A DNA stretch of 64,000 nucleotides from Macrophomina tecta (Eukaryota; Ascomycota; Dothideomycetes; Botryosphaeriales; Botryosphaeriaceae): positions 2,294,001-2,358,000 of the forward strand of contig JAKSGN010000002.1 in assembly GCA_024180945.1 (NCBI GenBank), in the 5' to 3' direction. The notes under the pieces were generated by a model. It searched no databases. It saw only the letters and a list, made by a program, of their open reading frames with translations, and was not told the DNA's origin. Each line of letters begins with the position of its first letter. The first letter of the stretch is position 1. This document shows, piece after piece, positions 22,017 to 35,375 of this stretch. Made by a program: the position numbers and the translations under genes.

Positions 22017-23960
22017 GCAACTTTTTGAAAACGAGAAGAAAAAAAGAAGCTCTGAGCTTTGTGCCGAATGACTCTCAAGACAAAGGCCTCTTCAAGATCG
22101 CTGACGTGTCTAAACAATTATTGGATGAGCCGGAGGCACCATCGTGAGATTGTGCTGTCGTTTTGATACTTTCACTTGCCTGCACTCTTCCGCTTCGGGA
22201 AGAGCGGTTTCCTTTTTTTGGGTTTCTTCTCGTCTTGTTTGAGCCTCGTATTGATACCTTTTCTGTTTTTTTCTTCTTTTGACTTCTTCCCGACTGGAAC
22301 GTTGGGTGGAATGAAAAATTGGGAAAACCGAGAGGTATGAATGAGAGCGCTGATGCTTCAAGGTGAAGAAGGTGAAAAGAAAAAGCCGGTCTACGTCTTT
22401 CGGTGCGTGTCTCTGGATCATTGTATGAGGTGGCCTTTTGTCTGTTTTATTGCCCGCACGACACTTTTCCTTGTTGCGTCATTATTTATAAACCCCCCTG
22501 TCGCGCTATATGTGATGTCCGCGTTTCTTTTAAAGCACTTGCTTTTCTTTTCTTTTGATTGCAACGAACATGAAAAGACTAAACTCTCTACTCCACTTGT
22601 TCTTTTTTACGCTTTTTACGCACTGCAACACCACAACCACCTCAAACTGTCTATCGCACTGGCCCTTCTTCCCTTTCGTACTTCCTTCCTGCGCTGCTGG
22701 CGACTCTGGAACGGGTCGTCGTGGGTTGGGAGGACGGCAGGGAAGAGGCTCTTCTACCTTGTTCTTTTACCTTTCTCCCCGCTTCGATCTCTCTTCCCCC
22801 GTGTATCCATACGTGTGTTGTTGCGTTGTGCGTCTTTGTCGTTGTTGGGTTTTCAGCGTTGGCGTCGGGGGATTTTCGCTCGGATGGATTGGACAGATGG
22901 ACGCAAGGATCGAGGGAAGGGAAAGGGGAAAAGGGCAGTAGGTGTAGGTGGGATGCCAGTTGGGGTGCATAGTGGATTTAAGACGTGATGACTGGCTGGA
23001 TGGGTTGGACGGACGGACGGACGGACGGACGGATGGAAGTTACGGGTCTCCTTTTTTTTTTTTGACCACTATTCTTCTCAAAGACAAGTTCTTCATTCTT
23101 CTCCTCAAGAGTCTTGGAAAAATGTTTATATTACACACTCCTCGATCACCTATCATCACGTATCATCTCCGCCGCATTATACATATAAGACTCTCTTCAC
23201 ATACGTCGTCAGCTTCGGTCTGGACATTTTGTCCCTCTGTTTTTCTTCTTTTGCCCGGTCCTGGTTGAGCTTGCGGGGTTCTCGAAGAAAAGTTGGGAGG
23301 AGCGTTAAATTGTTTGACTGCGGGAGATTGAGTCTGAGATTGTCTCAGTGTGAGGGGCTATTTTTCGGGAGGTTTCGCATTTTCTGTGTTATATGGATAG
23401 GGTAGGATAGGTTGGGAAAGGATAGATCAAAGATGAGAGTCCTTTTTTTTTTTTTTTTTTTCTTCCTCTCCGTATTTCTATGTTGGTCTTTTCGTAGAAA
23501 TTGAGATAGGTTTTTGTTGGCTTGAGTGCGCGCTATCTGAAATTGCGGTTAATGTGAGGTTTGCGAGGTGAGGACTGTGGAGCCCAGGGACTACGGCTGG
23601 TTTGCTGTTTCATTCTGCTTGATTCCCTCTTTTTGGCTGGGATTGGTCCACAATTGAGCCTTCACGGCCTCTTTAGTTCATCAAAAGCTGAAACAAAACC
23701 AAAGCATCCTATCATTTCAAGCACACAAAATCTGCCCTAAATCCGCCCCGGCTGACCTTCCCGGACGATCTGAATGGATCTTTGTGCTCCACGATGTCTG
23801 CTTCGTTTGCATCAGCAGCGCAAGACTGCCTATCTCGGGGAAGCTGACCCACGCCATCACACCGTTGCCGCTCCTCTTCAACAGCGTCAGAAGAGCCCGA
23901 AGCGGCAGCAACACTCCTACCCACACCGCCAACCACTCCCTCCCTCCCCCTTCCCTTCGC
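22017..23960. other. T-rich noncoding stretch with microsatellite
   Basis: Pyrimidine-rich DNA with long T tracts (about 23050-23062 and 23441-23461) and a GGAC repeat. Probably the 3' UTR of the AHC1-like gene followed by intergenic DNA. ORFs here are driven by composition. Confidence 0.45.
23007..23032. repeat. (GGAC)n microsatellite
   Basis: Six tandem GGAC units followed by a degenerate GGAT unit. Confidence 0.9.
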
Positions 23961-23969
23961 CCCCTCGAA

Positions 23970-26100
23970 AGGCACCGGCGGCGCCCGCAGCCGCGGGTGC
24001 CTTAGATCCCCCACATCGAGCACCGCGACGCACTCATCCCGCGCCTGGCACCGGCACGTTCCCGTCGCAATCCGTCCACGTGCCGACGCCGATGCCTTCG
24101 TGCGCGAGGCGCTGCTGCGGCGGCGGCGGCGGCGTCGTCGTCTCGTTGGCGCACTACTCCAGGCGCTCGTAGACGTCGAGGTTGCGACGCTAGCAGATGT
24201 GCTCGAGCAGCGGCTCGAGTGTGTAGGCGAGGAGGATGACGAAGCGGCCGATGGAGAGGGTGAGTGAGAGGCCGAGGATGGAGATGTTGGTGAAGGCGGT
24301 GGAGGTGGTTTTTTTTTTTTTTTTTTGTTCTTTTGCTAAGAGAGACGGGAGAGCGTGGTGACGGCGAGCCTGTGGAACGCACGACGTTCCGTCTAGATCT
24401 TGGAAGAACAGAATGGGGTCACTTTCGGGTCCGAGGGACCGGTCGTGTACTCGATCAGCACGGTTTGGAGGATGGACAGAGACGCCAAAGACTAGTGCTG
24501 GAGGCCCAGATGCTACTGTTTGTCGGGGAGCGGCCCTTTGAGGCCGTCGAACAAGCTCTGGTGTAGATGACAATATCCCATGGGCGGGCTGAGGAGTCCA
24601 CCAACGCTAGCCAGCCAATGGAAGAATTTCGCTTCTTCGGTATTCCGGTGTAGCTAAGTAAGGCTGTCTGCAGCGTCCATTGTGCTGGAAAGCGGAGTGC
24701 TTTGGCTCCCGTGTGGAATGCTTGGGTTGCACCACTGATGTGGCCATTTACAGCCAAGGACAGGCGTTGCAACGTCCTTGAAATACATCCCGGTAGGGTC
24801 GGAATAGGTCTCAACCAGAGTCGCCTTGTGAGCAGAGTACCATGTCTCGTCAACTTCGTGAGCATATTTGACGAAATTTGCGGACAGACAAAACAAGAGG
24901 TCAGAGTACGGGGCTTGAACACCTAGTGTTGGATCGAACCCCGTATAACTCATATTTTAATCGGCGCTAACTGCTAAGAGCAGTATCAAAACTGCCAGAG
25001 GTATCAATATTTAGTGTGAATGCAGTGGGTGTAGCGCGCACCATCGTGTGATCTTTCCCAAAGATGACGTTCAGGTCTTGAACTTCTTGAAGGGAAGTTT
25101 CAGGATATTGGGTAGGTCCTATTGCTTGACCACCCTGGACCGCTAACAATCCCTAACAGGTATCTTACGAAGGAAATCTTCACTTCTTGACTGGAGTAAT
25201 TAAGTTGCTCCTGGTGAAGTGTGGTATTCAGTGTTCAACAATGGGAATCGGCTCTGTATAACAATCGGCATGCAGGCGGGGTGTTGAGGCCAAGGTCATC
25301 CTGCGAATTAAGAAAGCTGGTGTCGAGGACAAGGTTCCGTTCTTCGCTGCGACATAATCCGGATCCGAAGGGACATAAGGCATCTGTTATCACAAAGAAA
25401 GGAAGGTGCTCTTTGAGGAACCCTGGACAGCGCTCGGGTTTTGGAAAAATTCTAGTAGGACTGTCTGGCATGATTCGCAGCCGATGTGGTTATTTGAGAA
25501 AGATATGAAGGAAGAGTTCCATATTTATCTGGGCTGCTCAGAGCAAGCTGTGGATCCAAAACGCCCCATTTAGAGCTACATGACACGAGAACCTCGTTTC
25601 CGATGACGGAGGAAATGCTGGAGGAAAACTCCCTTGCTATGCCTAACGAGAAGATAAGGAGAGCATTGAGGATGATAACAGGCCCTAATTGAGTGTACGC
25701 TCTCTTGCTTTTCCCCCGCAAATTGAAGAGATTTCCGGTAATGGCCCGAAGGCCACTGGCACTATTTGCCGAATTTCGTAGAGTAGCTGGGCATTTTGTG
25801 GTATAGGCCACCTCTAGGAGCTTCGGTCGGGTAGATGTAATTTGCTGCAAGACAGAAAAACCTCCAGGAGCTGGTGCCAACGATTGTCACGAATAGGGCG
25901 ACGAATGCGGTGAGTGCTCCGTCCCGGCGAGTGAGTATAAGGGTTGCTCCGAGGACGGGACCCCGAGACCAGTTTGTCCATGTGCCGAGGTGGGCTTTGT
26001 AGTATTTAGACGCATCAATTACTTTTCAGAGAATACCTCATGGCAATGGACGTGGGGAGGAAGCCGTTGAGGAGCGTGTATGCAGCTACGAGGAGTCTGC
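23970..26100 (-). pseudogene. Decayed multi-pass fungal membrane protein gene
   Basis: On the minus strand, blocks of one protein appear in correct order but in different frames. In order they are: LLVAAYTLLNGFLPTSIAMR (about 26099-26035); TWTNWSRGPVLGATL with ALTAFVALFVTIVGTSSW (about 25985-25890); RNSANSASGLRAI then SIGNEVLVSCSSKWG (to about 25555); LDTSFLNSQDDLGLN (about 25300); GYTGFDP to LCFSANFVKYAH-like (24950-24840); LLSYTGIPKKRNSSIGWLAL (about 24650); TPELVRRPQ (about 24565); TNISILGLSLTLSIGRFVIL with YTLEPLLEHIC (24295-24190); RRNLDVYERLEWCANET; and LDVGDLRHPRL (about 24015). This is a widespread but uncharacterised multi-TM protein family in Pezizomycotina, as I remember it. In-frame stops and frameshifts separate most blocks, and a T20 tract (about 24308-24327) is inserted within it. 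It cannot encode a functional protein. Confidence 0.75.
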
Positions 26101-29100
26101 ATGTATTTAAAAACATGGACTGATCAATTGAGCTCGCCCAAGGCTATTCCGTCCCGCTTGGTCAGGAGGGGGAATGGGAAGGACGGCATGCAGACAGAAT
26201 AGCGCCGGTGGGCACCAACATCGCCGCACCATGCCTCAAATAGAGGTTCTCAGCCTCGTGCAACAAAGGCCCCTCATCGCCCTTCAACAAATACTATGAC
26301 AAGTCTGCGAGGAGCTACAAGGTAATGATAACGCACAAGTTGCTGCCTAGTCAAGTCACTCAGCTATCCCAAAGAGCACAGAATCGGTACTAGCTTGCGC
26401 AGGATATGGGGGCGCAGCTCTACCATAGGGGAGTAGTGCAAGGCTCGTTGCGGAATTATAAGCATACTTCCGTCCAGGGCCTTTATTTTTGGTGTTATGA
26501 AAGGCCTGCCTGCCGTAGAAAATCCTTTAGTAGCTGACCTCAAGAAATTGGGGGTACGGATTAGGCTACTACAGCCTCTGTCCCACGGCTGGAGGCCGCC
26601 TGGGGCGCAGTCCCCCGTCAGCCGGTTCTGCTGATAATACACGCGTCATAAGTGCGCACAATTATTTCGGGTATGTCTGCCTCCAAGATAGCCTGGGCAT
26701 CTGTGCCAGCGGTGAGCTCCCTTTAAAGCAACGGTATGGTTGCAGGAGCTCCTTGGCCTGCCCAACTGCGAGCATTTGCAAGGCTTCTACCCACTTTTGC
26801 TTCCACCACTATTCGGTTACGCAAAGCACCGTCAAATGGGCTGAAGAGGGAGACTATTGCAGCCTGAGAACTGGTTCGGTTCCATTCTCGTTTCAGCCTG
26901 GGATATAGTCAAGAGCGTGGAGTCTGTGGGTCTCTCGACGGTCTATATGCACGCTGCATGGATTTGACTGTAAATTTTGATAAACAGCAGCGCTTAAGTT
27001 AAGTAGAAAGGAGTAAAACGTCAGTAGTATCTCTATGCATATAGTCATATAGTCTGAAGAAAAGGGGAGATGAGTGTAACGGAGTTGACCGTACCCACTG
27101 CGCCACGCCAACGCAAGCCTCATTTAAGGGCAAAAGAAGTACTGCAATAAACGTAATTGAGTATTCAATTTGGCGTGATCAGATATATTCCGGTCCGTGA
27201 AAATGAGACTTTGAGCATAGTTCTCGATCAAGCGCAACGAACCTGCGCGCTACAATGCTCAAAAGTCAAAAGATCCGCATTCCCAAGACTATCAAACCCA
27301 AGGCGCTCTCCTCAACCCAGCAGAAAGGATGTAATGCCGCCCAGTTATCCATGACCGCAATGTCAGAAACGTAAAGAAAAACGCTCTCCCCACGCACAGG
27401 TCTTCAGGGGCGCAGCGCTTCACGCTGTGATAGCAATTTACTCCCAGGTATAATTCGTGTGTAAATCAACGCACTTTAATAACAGCGCCCGGCATTCAAG
27501 CGGCTCGACGTCACGCAGCTGCATCTGAAACGGATCTGCGCAGTTGCCTGTTTCGGGTGACGTCAGGCAGATCGGCATACTTTTGGTGGTCTCCACTCTC
27601 GCCGTCAGCCCTACAATATGTCGGAGATATGGTCAGGTGATTGCGGTGGGAGCTCGGGGCGTTTGGCGAAGGTGGCACGGAAAGTGGGTTGTTTTTTGGT
27701 TCTTGATTGTTCGGTTATCGATGCGCATTCCCGTTGTGACTACAGCTGCTTTTGCGGATGAATACTGCAGCAAAAAAAAAAAAAAAAAAAATAGGAAAGG
27801 AGTGGTGCTTGGAGCAACGGCCTCGTCAATAGAATGTCTTCCTTTGCTGCGTTGGTGGCTAGGGATGCCATGGCATGTCCGTTCATTGCCTATCCGCGCT
27901 GCCTGGAACCAATGAGCTGTGGACAGGAGCGAGGACTACCGAAACTGCTCTTCTGCATCGTTTCCGCATAATGATGGATGTTGAAACTTCGCAGTAGGCA
28001 CCGGCAAGGCCTCGAACAGAGAGGAAGCGGAGCAAGCTTTTACGGCATCATAGGAAACTGGGGTTAGAACAACAGTGCTAGCTCATATGTCTTCCATCCC
28101 CCCATCCCCTAGAACAAAGATCCAGTGAGGTTCTCGAAAATGAAGCGCCCAATGCTTTACGAGTGGGAGCTGCTTGGATAGGTGAATCGCGTTCCAGGCG
28201 TGCTTGCTTTGAGTTCGGACAGCCTCGACTCCCAAAGAGCCGCACGAGGAAGCGGCCATGCCAGTGGAGCATACCAATGGCTCCACGTGCTGTGCAGAAC
28301 TCACACATGATGATCAAAAGAACTAGCTGCAGGCGCTATCGCTCCACACGTGCGAACGCAGTGCCGCGACACACGCCCACGGTACTCGCAGCAACCGCAG
28401 CCGTGCCCGGATGGTGCATGCAAGCGGCTACGAAAATGCTTCTTGCCTCGACCACTTGTCTTATGCGTTATGTGTATACGACACTTGAGCTCCGTTGTAG
28501 CACCTGTATTGGCGAATCTATGGATTCACGGCACCAGTGCATCCCTATCACCTCGCACGCACTGCTTCGCTCTTCGCGCGTAGCAGCAACAAACATGCGC
28601 TTCGGCTCAGCTGTCCGCACACCTTCTTCAGCATGCGCATTTACTGATGGGGGCACACCGCTGGCGTTCTCATGTCACTACCGCCATCAGGCTGGGGGTG
28701 ATATTCAGCAGCGTCAATGCCTCATACACGTGTGCTGTGACCCGTACCGAGAAGGCCTGAGCGGGGTGGGTGCGCATGGAGACTGCGCGGCGAGGAGCCA
28801 GGCTGCTCTTGGATTCGCGAGGACAACTTGAGCTGCTGTGTAACTCTTCCAGGTCGACTGCGGCTGATTGATGGGCAAGTAGGGGAGGTAGGAAAGGATA
28901 AGGGGGAGCTTTTGTGGACGCGAGCGTAGAAGGGCTGGATCAGAGAGGTGTTGTTGAGTGCCTTTCCGGGGTTGCTGGGAATACTGGTGTGGTGCCGTAG
29001 CAGTGCCTGGGATGTGAAGTGGGCATGCATGGTGTTGTTGCCGGAAGTTGGCCGGGGACTCGCTTGGAAAGAAGATAGGGGAGGGGGGCATTTGTAGAAT

Positions 29101-32098
29101 GCTCGAGAGAAAGGGGCGAAGTGGAATGGGTGGAGTGAGATTATGAGGTCGAGTAGCTTACCTGCGTACATGCGAGCGGATAGAGCCGAACGCATGCCCT
29201 TCGGAGCGTTGCTCGTATTGTTACCGCCACGTTTTGCAGAGCCCGGATTCTTCTTCTCGAGGCCGTCAAAGTGCAGGCACCTCAATCGAGCACCCAACGC
29301 CGCCGAGAGACAGTGCAATGTGGAATCCTTTCATGAGTTAGATTCCGGTCTTTCACCACCTTGATCCGCACCCCCGTGACTTTCCCAAACGCACGGTCCA
29401 GATCTCAGTCGACGCAGTCCCAAAGGCCGGTCAGTCTCGTATGGTCCGTCTCCGCACCATAATGTAGCTGATACGCACCCGACCCGGACAGCGGAGCAAG
29501 TGGGAATAATAAACACGAACAACGCCGCTCTATTTACTCCGGCAAAGCTGATTAAAAGCCACATTCATCTACAGCCGCTCCTGGGACTTTGGATGAAGGA
29601 AATTAGCAGCGAAGCAGAGAGAATTTTTGCCGAGACGTGGGGGTTTCCTGATCAACGCGGGCCGCGGTGGCTGGACTGGGCAAGTCTGGGCAGAGGAGCG
29701 GAGGAAGCAGCGCGGGTCATGGAGGAACGGGGGGTGTTCGGTGTCGGTGAGAGGATGCTGTTGAGAGTAAACGGCGGTGTTGGGGAGGCGGAAAGGAGAG
29801 AGGGTGTGCGTGTGCGTGAGCGGTCAACGGCATGCACCGCACCGCACGTCCTCGGCATGCCCGCGGGAGATGGATTTGCTGAGCCTTTGCAGGTACATGG
29901 TCCAGGCCAGCGGAGACGAAATCACTTGCAAGGGATAGAGACTCGCGCTGAGCTGCCGGTGAGGTGTTGCGAATGTTCCAGACGCGCGAACGACGCTCTG
30001 GCACCCTGGAATCGGCCGTGCCATGCTCCCAACTGCTCTGTGAAGAGCGGAGGGAACGTGCCGGGCATGCTGGGGGGGTTTTTGCTTTCACCCCTGCGGA
30101 AGATGCCAGTCAAGAGCCCTCTTTTTCAACGCTGCATGCACGCCAATGCGGCCTGCTGACAGCCAGCAACGCGCGGAGATTATTTGCGCAAAGAAAAAAA
30201 CAAAAACAAAAAGGAAAAAGGCTGGCCAGGCAGCACAGCAAGGTATGACGGAACATGTGGCTTTTCCGCCGACTTTTGGGCGATACGAGTGGATAGACAA
30301 GGCCGATAACGACGTCAATCAAGATGCAGGCCGGGGTGAGGGAATGGATAGTAAATGAGGTGGGCGCGGCGAATGGGGGAGAGTGCAATATATTAGGCCG
30401 AATTAATACGGCATCGACCATTTCTTCCCCTTACCGGAGGCGGTAAGTGCTGCTCTGACCGGCTAGGTTGGGGTGCTACTGGCGAATCAGCGGCGGCGAA
30501 GTCGAGATTAGGGGCTCCGCTGTAATATATGGACGAAGGGCTGAGCCTGGCGTGGCGGCACAGCGAAAGGAAACACCTCCGGTGAGATTTTGTTCTCGAA
30601 GCGGCGCGGGTGAAGCAGGGGCGCGGTGACGCAGAGCAGTACAACGGCGGTAATGTGCGCAAGATTGAGGGCATGTTCACTTGTAGTCGAGAGGATGGAT
30701 TTTGGCTCTGAATTAAGGTTCGGACATTGGCTGATAGTAGCGTCCGACTCGGGAGCGCGCGAGGGCACACAGGAAGAGCGCTGGCAATATCGTCGGACGG
30801 GCAATTTGGCCGGTCATTTGTGCTGGTTCGGCCGCAATGACGGCAGGCCATTGGCCATGACTCTGCGGCGCTGGTGGGCACGGCAGGTGGTGCAAGAGGT
30901 CAGCACGGGGGCACGAGCACTGGGTTTGATGAGCGAGGCGACTGAGGCTGGCGAGCGACAGCGCGCAGGCCGGATCACAGCGCAGCCCGGGAGCGTCGAA
31001 GACGAGCTGGGTCAATGCCGCGGGAGGTGCCACAGCATGGACGCGCCGGCGGCAAGATGCGACGAGGCTGCGATTGTCGATTGCTGCACGCGTCGGCCGC
31101 CCAGGTCGGCAGAGTGGCAGCTGGCGCGGCGGGAGGCGGGTGGTGCAATAACGGCGGTGGGCGGGATGATGGACGGGGCGCGGTCGCTGGCGACGGAGAT
31201 TTGAGCCTGGCAGGGCGACGGGGTGCGGCCGCGATGGGGTGGGCGGAGTGGTGAAACACCACCCTGCTCGCTCTCGCTCTGCCTCCTTCCTCGGCCCGCT
31301 GACCGCCACCACGGAGAGCGTGGCACGGCAGCGCCGCGCAGCGTCGCATCGTCAGCCATGCAGGTCCGCCGCGCAGCCGGCCAGCTGATTTGCCGCCAGC
31401 TCGACAGATCGCCCGGGCGCATCAACGCTCGCCGCCACCAGCGACCACCACGCGGCCAGCAAGCGGCCAAGCGCGCCGCTGCGAAACGAGATTGACATGC
31501 TGAGATAGCGAAGCCGGCCATGCGGGGGCCCAGTCCACGGCCAAGCCACGGCCCAGGAGGCGGAGCAGACGACGCGACACGGGCTCGACGACGGCGAGCG
31601 CCCGCGACACCGCAGGCCCAGCGAGACAGGCCGCCACCGCACACGGCGCGGTCGGAGCCAATGCGCACTGGGGGTTGCAAGCGCCGCGAGAGCCGACAAC
31701 TGCGCGATGCCATCGGCGGCTGCTGCAGGTACGGGCTGCGGTCGGCGCAGCGATTGGAGGCGCGGCGCACACGCTGGCCGGGGCGCCCCTGCCGCGTGCC
31801 CTGTGCGGCTAGCCCTGTTCCTGGAGATCCATCGCGAAATTGCAGCCTGCAGGGTCCCCGGCCGCCAGCCCACCACCGCCAAAGCCTTCAAAACTGTCGC
31901 TGCCTCCCCGCCTCTCCACCCTTTCCTTTTGCCTTCTCACCGAGCTCTCGTTCTGCACACTCGTTCACAGTCTTTCGAGACCCTTCCTCTCATTACACCC
32001 CATCCGCTCCTTTGGGAATCGCCGGCCCGCAGAATTGACTTCTGCTCCTCCAATCACATCTCAGTCCTTCCAGCAGTCGTTTAGCCCAGCACACCACC
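26101..32098. other. Long gene-poor region; several GC-rich ORFs unsupported
   Basis: I find no gene here with a recognisable motif. At 26364-26642 (-) there is a 92-codon ORF with protein-like text but no family. Near 29318-29167 (-) an ORF (...FDGLEKKNPGSAKRG...) runs into a good GTAAGC donor at about 29160, so a short spliced gene cannot be excluded. 29640-32050 is very GC-rich with long overlapping ORFs on both strands, which is expected from composition. The last about 250 bp before 32099 are CT-rich leader of the secreted-protein gene. Poly(A/T) tracts lie near 27774-27791. Confidence 0.35.
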
Positions 32099-33448
32099 AT
32101 GCAGCTCACCGGTGCCCTTTCCCTGGCCTTCGCCGCCGTCGCCGCCGCCGCCGCCGGCCCTGCCCCGCTCCAGTTCGAGCGCAGGCAGTACAGCAACAGT
32201 TCCGCTTCTGTTGACGCCGCCGCCGTCACGCCCGGCCAGCTCACCACCTCGACCGTCTACGCCACCCAGCTGCACACCATCACCTCGTGTGCCCCCGAGG
32301 TCACCAACTGCCCCGCCCGCAGCGGCACCCCCGCCGTCGTCACCAGCATCGTCGCCATCTCGACCACCGTCTGCCCCGTGACCGCCACCGAAACCCCGGC
32401 TGGCACGCCCACTCCCTCTCCCTCCTCGGACGTCGAGGGCGGTGCCGAGACCCCCGCGGCCACTCCCTCTCCGTCCTCCGCCGTCGACGGCGGTGCCCAG
32501 GCGCCCTACCCTACTCCCTCCGCCCCGGTCTCCGCTGAGTCCGTCCCCCTCGGCACCGGCTACCCGTCCGCGCCCAGCCCGTCCAGCGATGTCCAGGCCG
32601 AGACCGCTCCCGCCGGCCAGACTCCCACCGTTGTCACCAAGACCAGCGACACCACCCTGACCTACACCCTGGGCACTGGCTCCTCGACTACCGTCGTGAC
32701 CACCACCATCAAGCACACCAGCACCGAGACGCTGTACTCGGTAAGCTCGATCGCTTTCGTTTCAAACTCTGCAAGCTAACGCTCGATGCCCAGACCATCT
32801 ACGCCACCAAGGCCCCGTCCACCCCGGCCGTCGCTGGCTCTGGTGCTGAGCCCACTACCACCATCTCCTCCACCTCCACCACCACCAAGGTCATGACCGT
32901 CTACCCCGTCGCCAGCACCCCTGGCGCCTCCGGCGACGTTTCCGCCGAGACTGCTCCTGCCGAGTCTGGCAGCTGCGCTCCCAAGACCGTCACCGTCACC
33001 CAGCCCGCCGAGACCGTCACCGTGGTACGTATCTCCATGCACCCTCTCAATCCGCGACCGTTCGCTAACCCATGCCCAGACCGTCACCCCCGGCGCGAGC
33101 TCCGCTGACGTTGAGGGTGCTTCCGCCACCCCCTCGGCTCCCTTGACCACCAGCACCGTCTACACCACCTTGGTGCAGACCACCACTTCCGCTGGTACTG
33201 AGCACGTTGTCACCAAGACTGTCGCGCTCTACACCACCGTGTGCCCCGTCACCGCCACCGCCACCCCCAGCGGCCACTCCGTCGCTCCTCTCCAGTCCAG
33301 CTACAGCGCCTACTACCCCACTCCTTCCCAGGACGTTGACGCCGCCGCCGCTACCAGCACCCCTTGCGCTAGCACCGGCTTCATCACCGTCTCCAAGGCC
33401 GGTGTGGCCGCCCCCAGCGGCTACCGCTTCCCCGCCAAGAAGTACTAA
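32099..33448 (+). CDS. Secreted Ser/Thr-rich cell-wall protein, 413 aa, three exons
   Basis: Exons are 32099-32740, 32794-33024 and 33080-33448; the introns are GTAAGC...GCCCAG and GTACGT...GCCCAG, both phase 0. The protein opens with a signal peptide ([20 protein letters not shown]) and a dibasic site (FERRQY) suited to Kex2. The rest is Thr/Ser/Pro/Ala/Val-rich with [14 protein letters not shown] and PSSDV units. The block LTTSTVY...[11 protein letters not shown] occurs twice, near residues 47-100 and 310-360, which suggests an internal duplication. No GPI-attachment tail is visible; the C-terminus is GYRFPAKKY. Heavy O-mannosylation and a place in the wall are expected for this composition. 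Function is unknown. Strong C-ending codon bias hints at high expression. Confidence 0.88.
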
Positions 33449-34899
33449 GCTTCTGGCGCGAGTGACGGCTGCCCATATATGTATGAAAGAGTAGCGGTAC
33501 ATATTCTTTTTTTTTTTTTTTTTTTGGCAAAAAGAAAAAGGCGCTGGACCGTTTTAAGGACTGAGATTTTCCAGGAGAGGAGAGATGGCTTTTTGGGAGT
33601 TGCATATGATCATGTCAGACTATTTTGCCTTATTGCTACAGATCAGCATCTACTCTTTGCCACCTCCTCACTACTCCTCATCTTCACAAGCTTCGGATAG
33701 CAATATCGGCTTCTATTCTCCTCGGTTATTCAAGCACTCATTTATGTATATAAGCAAAGCATACCTACCTCCCTCTCAGGAGACAGGCAGAATCTACTCT
33801 CTTTCTGACCTCACTACTCTTCACTCACCCAAATTCAACAGATCAACACAATTTTTTTTGCTTGCGTTTTTTTGGACATCTTAATCGCTGGTCGGTGTTA
33901 CATCTGGACCGTGGCTCAGTGAGCCCGACCGATATTATCTTCAACCTATCACGAATCTCTGTTAAAGCTATTTGATACAACACAACGCGCACTCAAGCAC
34001 TATCGGTAGAATTTCAGGGATGCCCCCCCACAGAACTCTTTTCTTCCAATTTTCTATTCTCATCATATAAAGACTCCCAAGCTTCTTCTTCTCCTGGATG
34101 AAATGTGGGGATTGGTCGGGTGATGCTGCGTTTTCTCTTTTCCTTGTACAATTTTCGACCTACTTTCTCGTGCCTCTCTGCGGAGAGCCACCCTCTTCTG
34201 TGCTTTTCCCTTGTTGTTGTCATGAGTTACGGAGCCAGGTGGCCGGGATGGCGGTTTCACCACCGCGCACCTGAACTATGCCGCTGAACACTATCTTTTT
34301 TCTATTTTTTGTTGCACGCTAAGCATCACATTAGGTGGTTGGGGGAAAAGCTTTCGCGTCTCTGTCGTGCTTTCTTTTCTTTCTTTTGTTCTGGCTTTTT
34401 TTCTCGTTCGCAACAATACCTCCACGCCAACAAACGCAACTGCAATACTTTCTTTTTTGTTCACCCCTCTTATCTCTCTCTAAAGCACTCTGGGACTGGT
34501 TTCCTCGACGATGAAGAATCAGGAGAAGGAGGTGGTGAACGGAAGGAAAGAGGGGATATTGTCGAGTCATTCAGATTATCAGCTCAAGCAAACAAGAACA
34601 ACAAGGAGAGAAAAAAAAAGCAACGTCTCGGACGCGCTTTCTCTTCCTTCAGACCTCAATTTCCCGTGCCTAAACTTGCTCCCACTTCCTGATAGTCGCA
34701 ATCGCTATAGCATTGCGCATATTCTGACACTTTGCACAAGCGAATCGTTTGGGGCGCACGCACGTCTTAATCGCACTTTTCCCCCACCCCCTCGTATACT
34801 CAGACAACAACCGTTAGGATTGGATCTTCTGTGTTTTTTTTTTTTTTTCCTGCGGCTCTGCTGTCTGCACGGAATTAAGCATCTCGCGCTTTGCTTGGC

Positions 34900-34924
34900 T
34901 TTTTTTTTTTGGGGGGGGGGGGGG
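34900..34924. repeat. T11-G14 homopolymer junction
   Basis: A run of T directly abuts a run of 14 G. Long G-runs are rare elsewhere in the window. Confidence 0.85.
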
Positions 34925-35358
34925 ATGACGTTTTGAAAACCGGGCGTCTCACCCCGCGTACCTGGAACTCATGTCTCACAATGCGGGTTGCTTTTTTCTT
35001 TTTTTTTTTTTTTCCCATCTGTTCTGCTGAGAGCATGTTCGAGTTTTGTTCCGCGTTCATGCGCATAACAAACACAGCCACCACTGGCTTCTTTTCTTCC
35101 TCAGAGCGGTTTCGTTCTCAAACGCCGCAAGAGGAAGAGAAGAGCGGTGGGCTTTGGCGGGTTTGGGGATACGCGCCGCTCCGACCCGCCCTTGGCTCTG
35201 CGTAGTAAGCAGGTGGCTGTGGTGAGCTTGGGAGGCAGGAGTGGACGGTTGGCGGTTGGACGGCCGCGGCTATGAATAGCTGCTAGACGCCCGCGCCGGC
35301 GTTTGAGGCTCGACGGACGGAGGATCATTTGCGTTGGACGGCACTAGGAGGATTGGTG

Positions 35359-35375
35359 GTGTGTGTGTGTGTGTG
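35359..35375. repeat. (TG)n microsatellite
   Basis: Eight tandem GT units in noncoding DNA. Confidence 0.85.

Noticed and set aside
28163..28831. A 222-codon plus-strand ORF
   Set aside because: Ser/Arg/Cys-biased text without motifs, and it overlaps similar minus-strand ORFs; not supported as a gene.
30393..31891. Several 160-250 codon ORFs on both strands
   Set aside because: GC-driven mirror ORFs without domains or splice-supported continuation.
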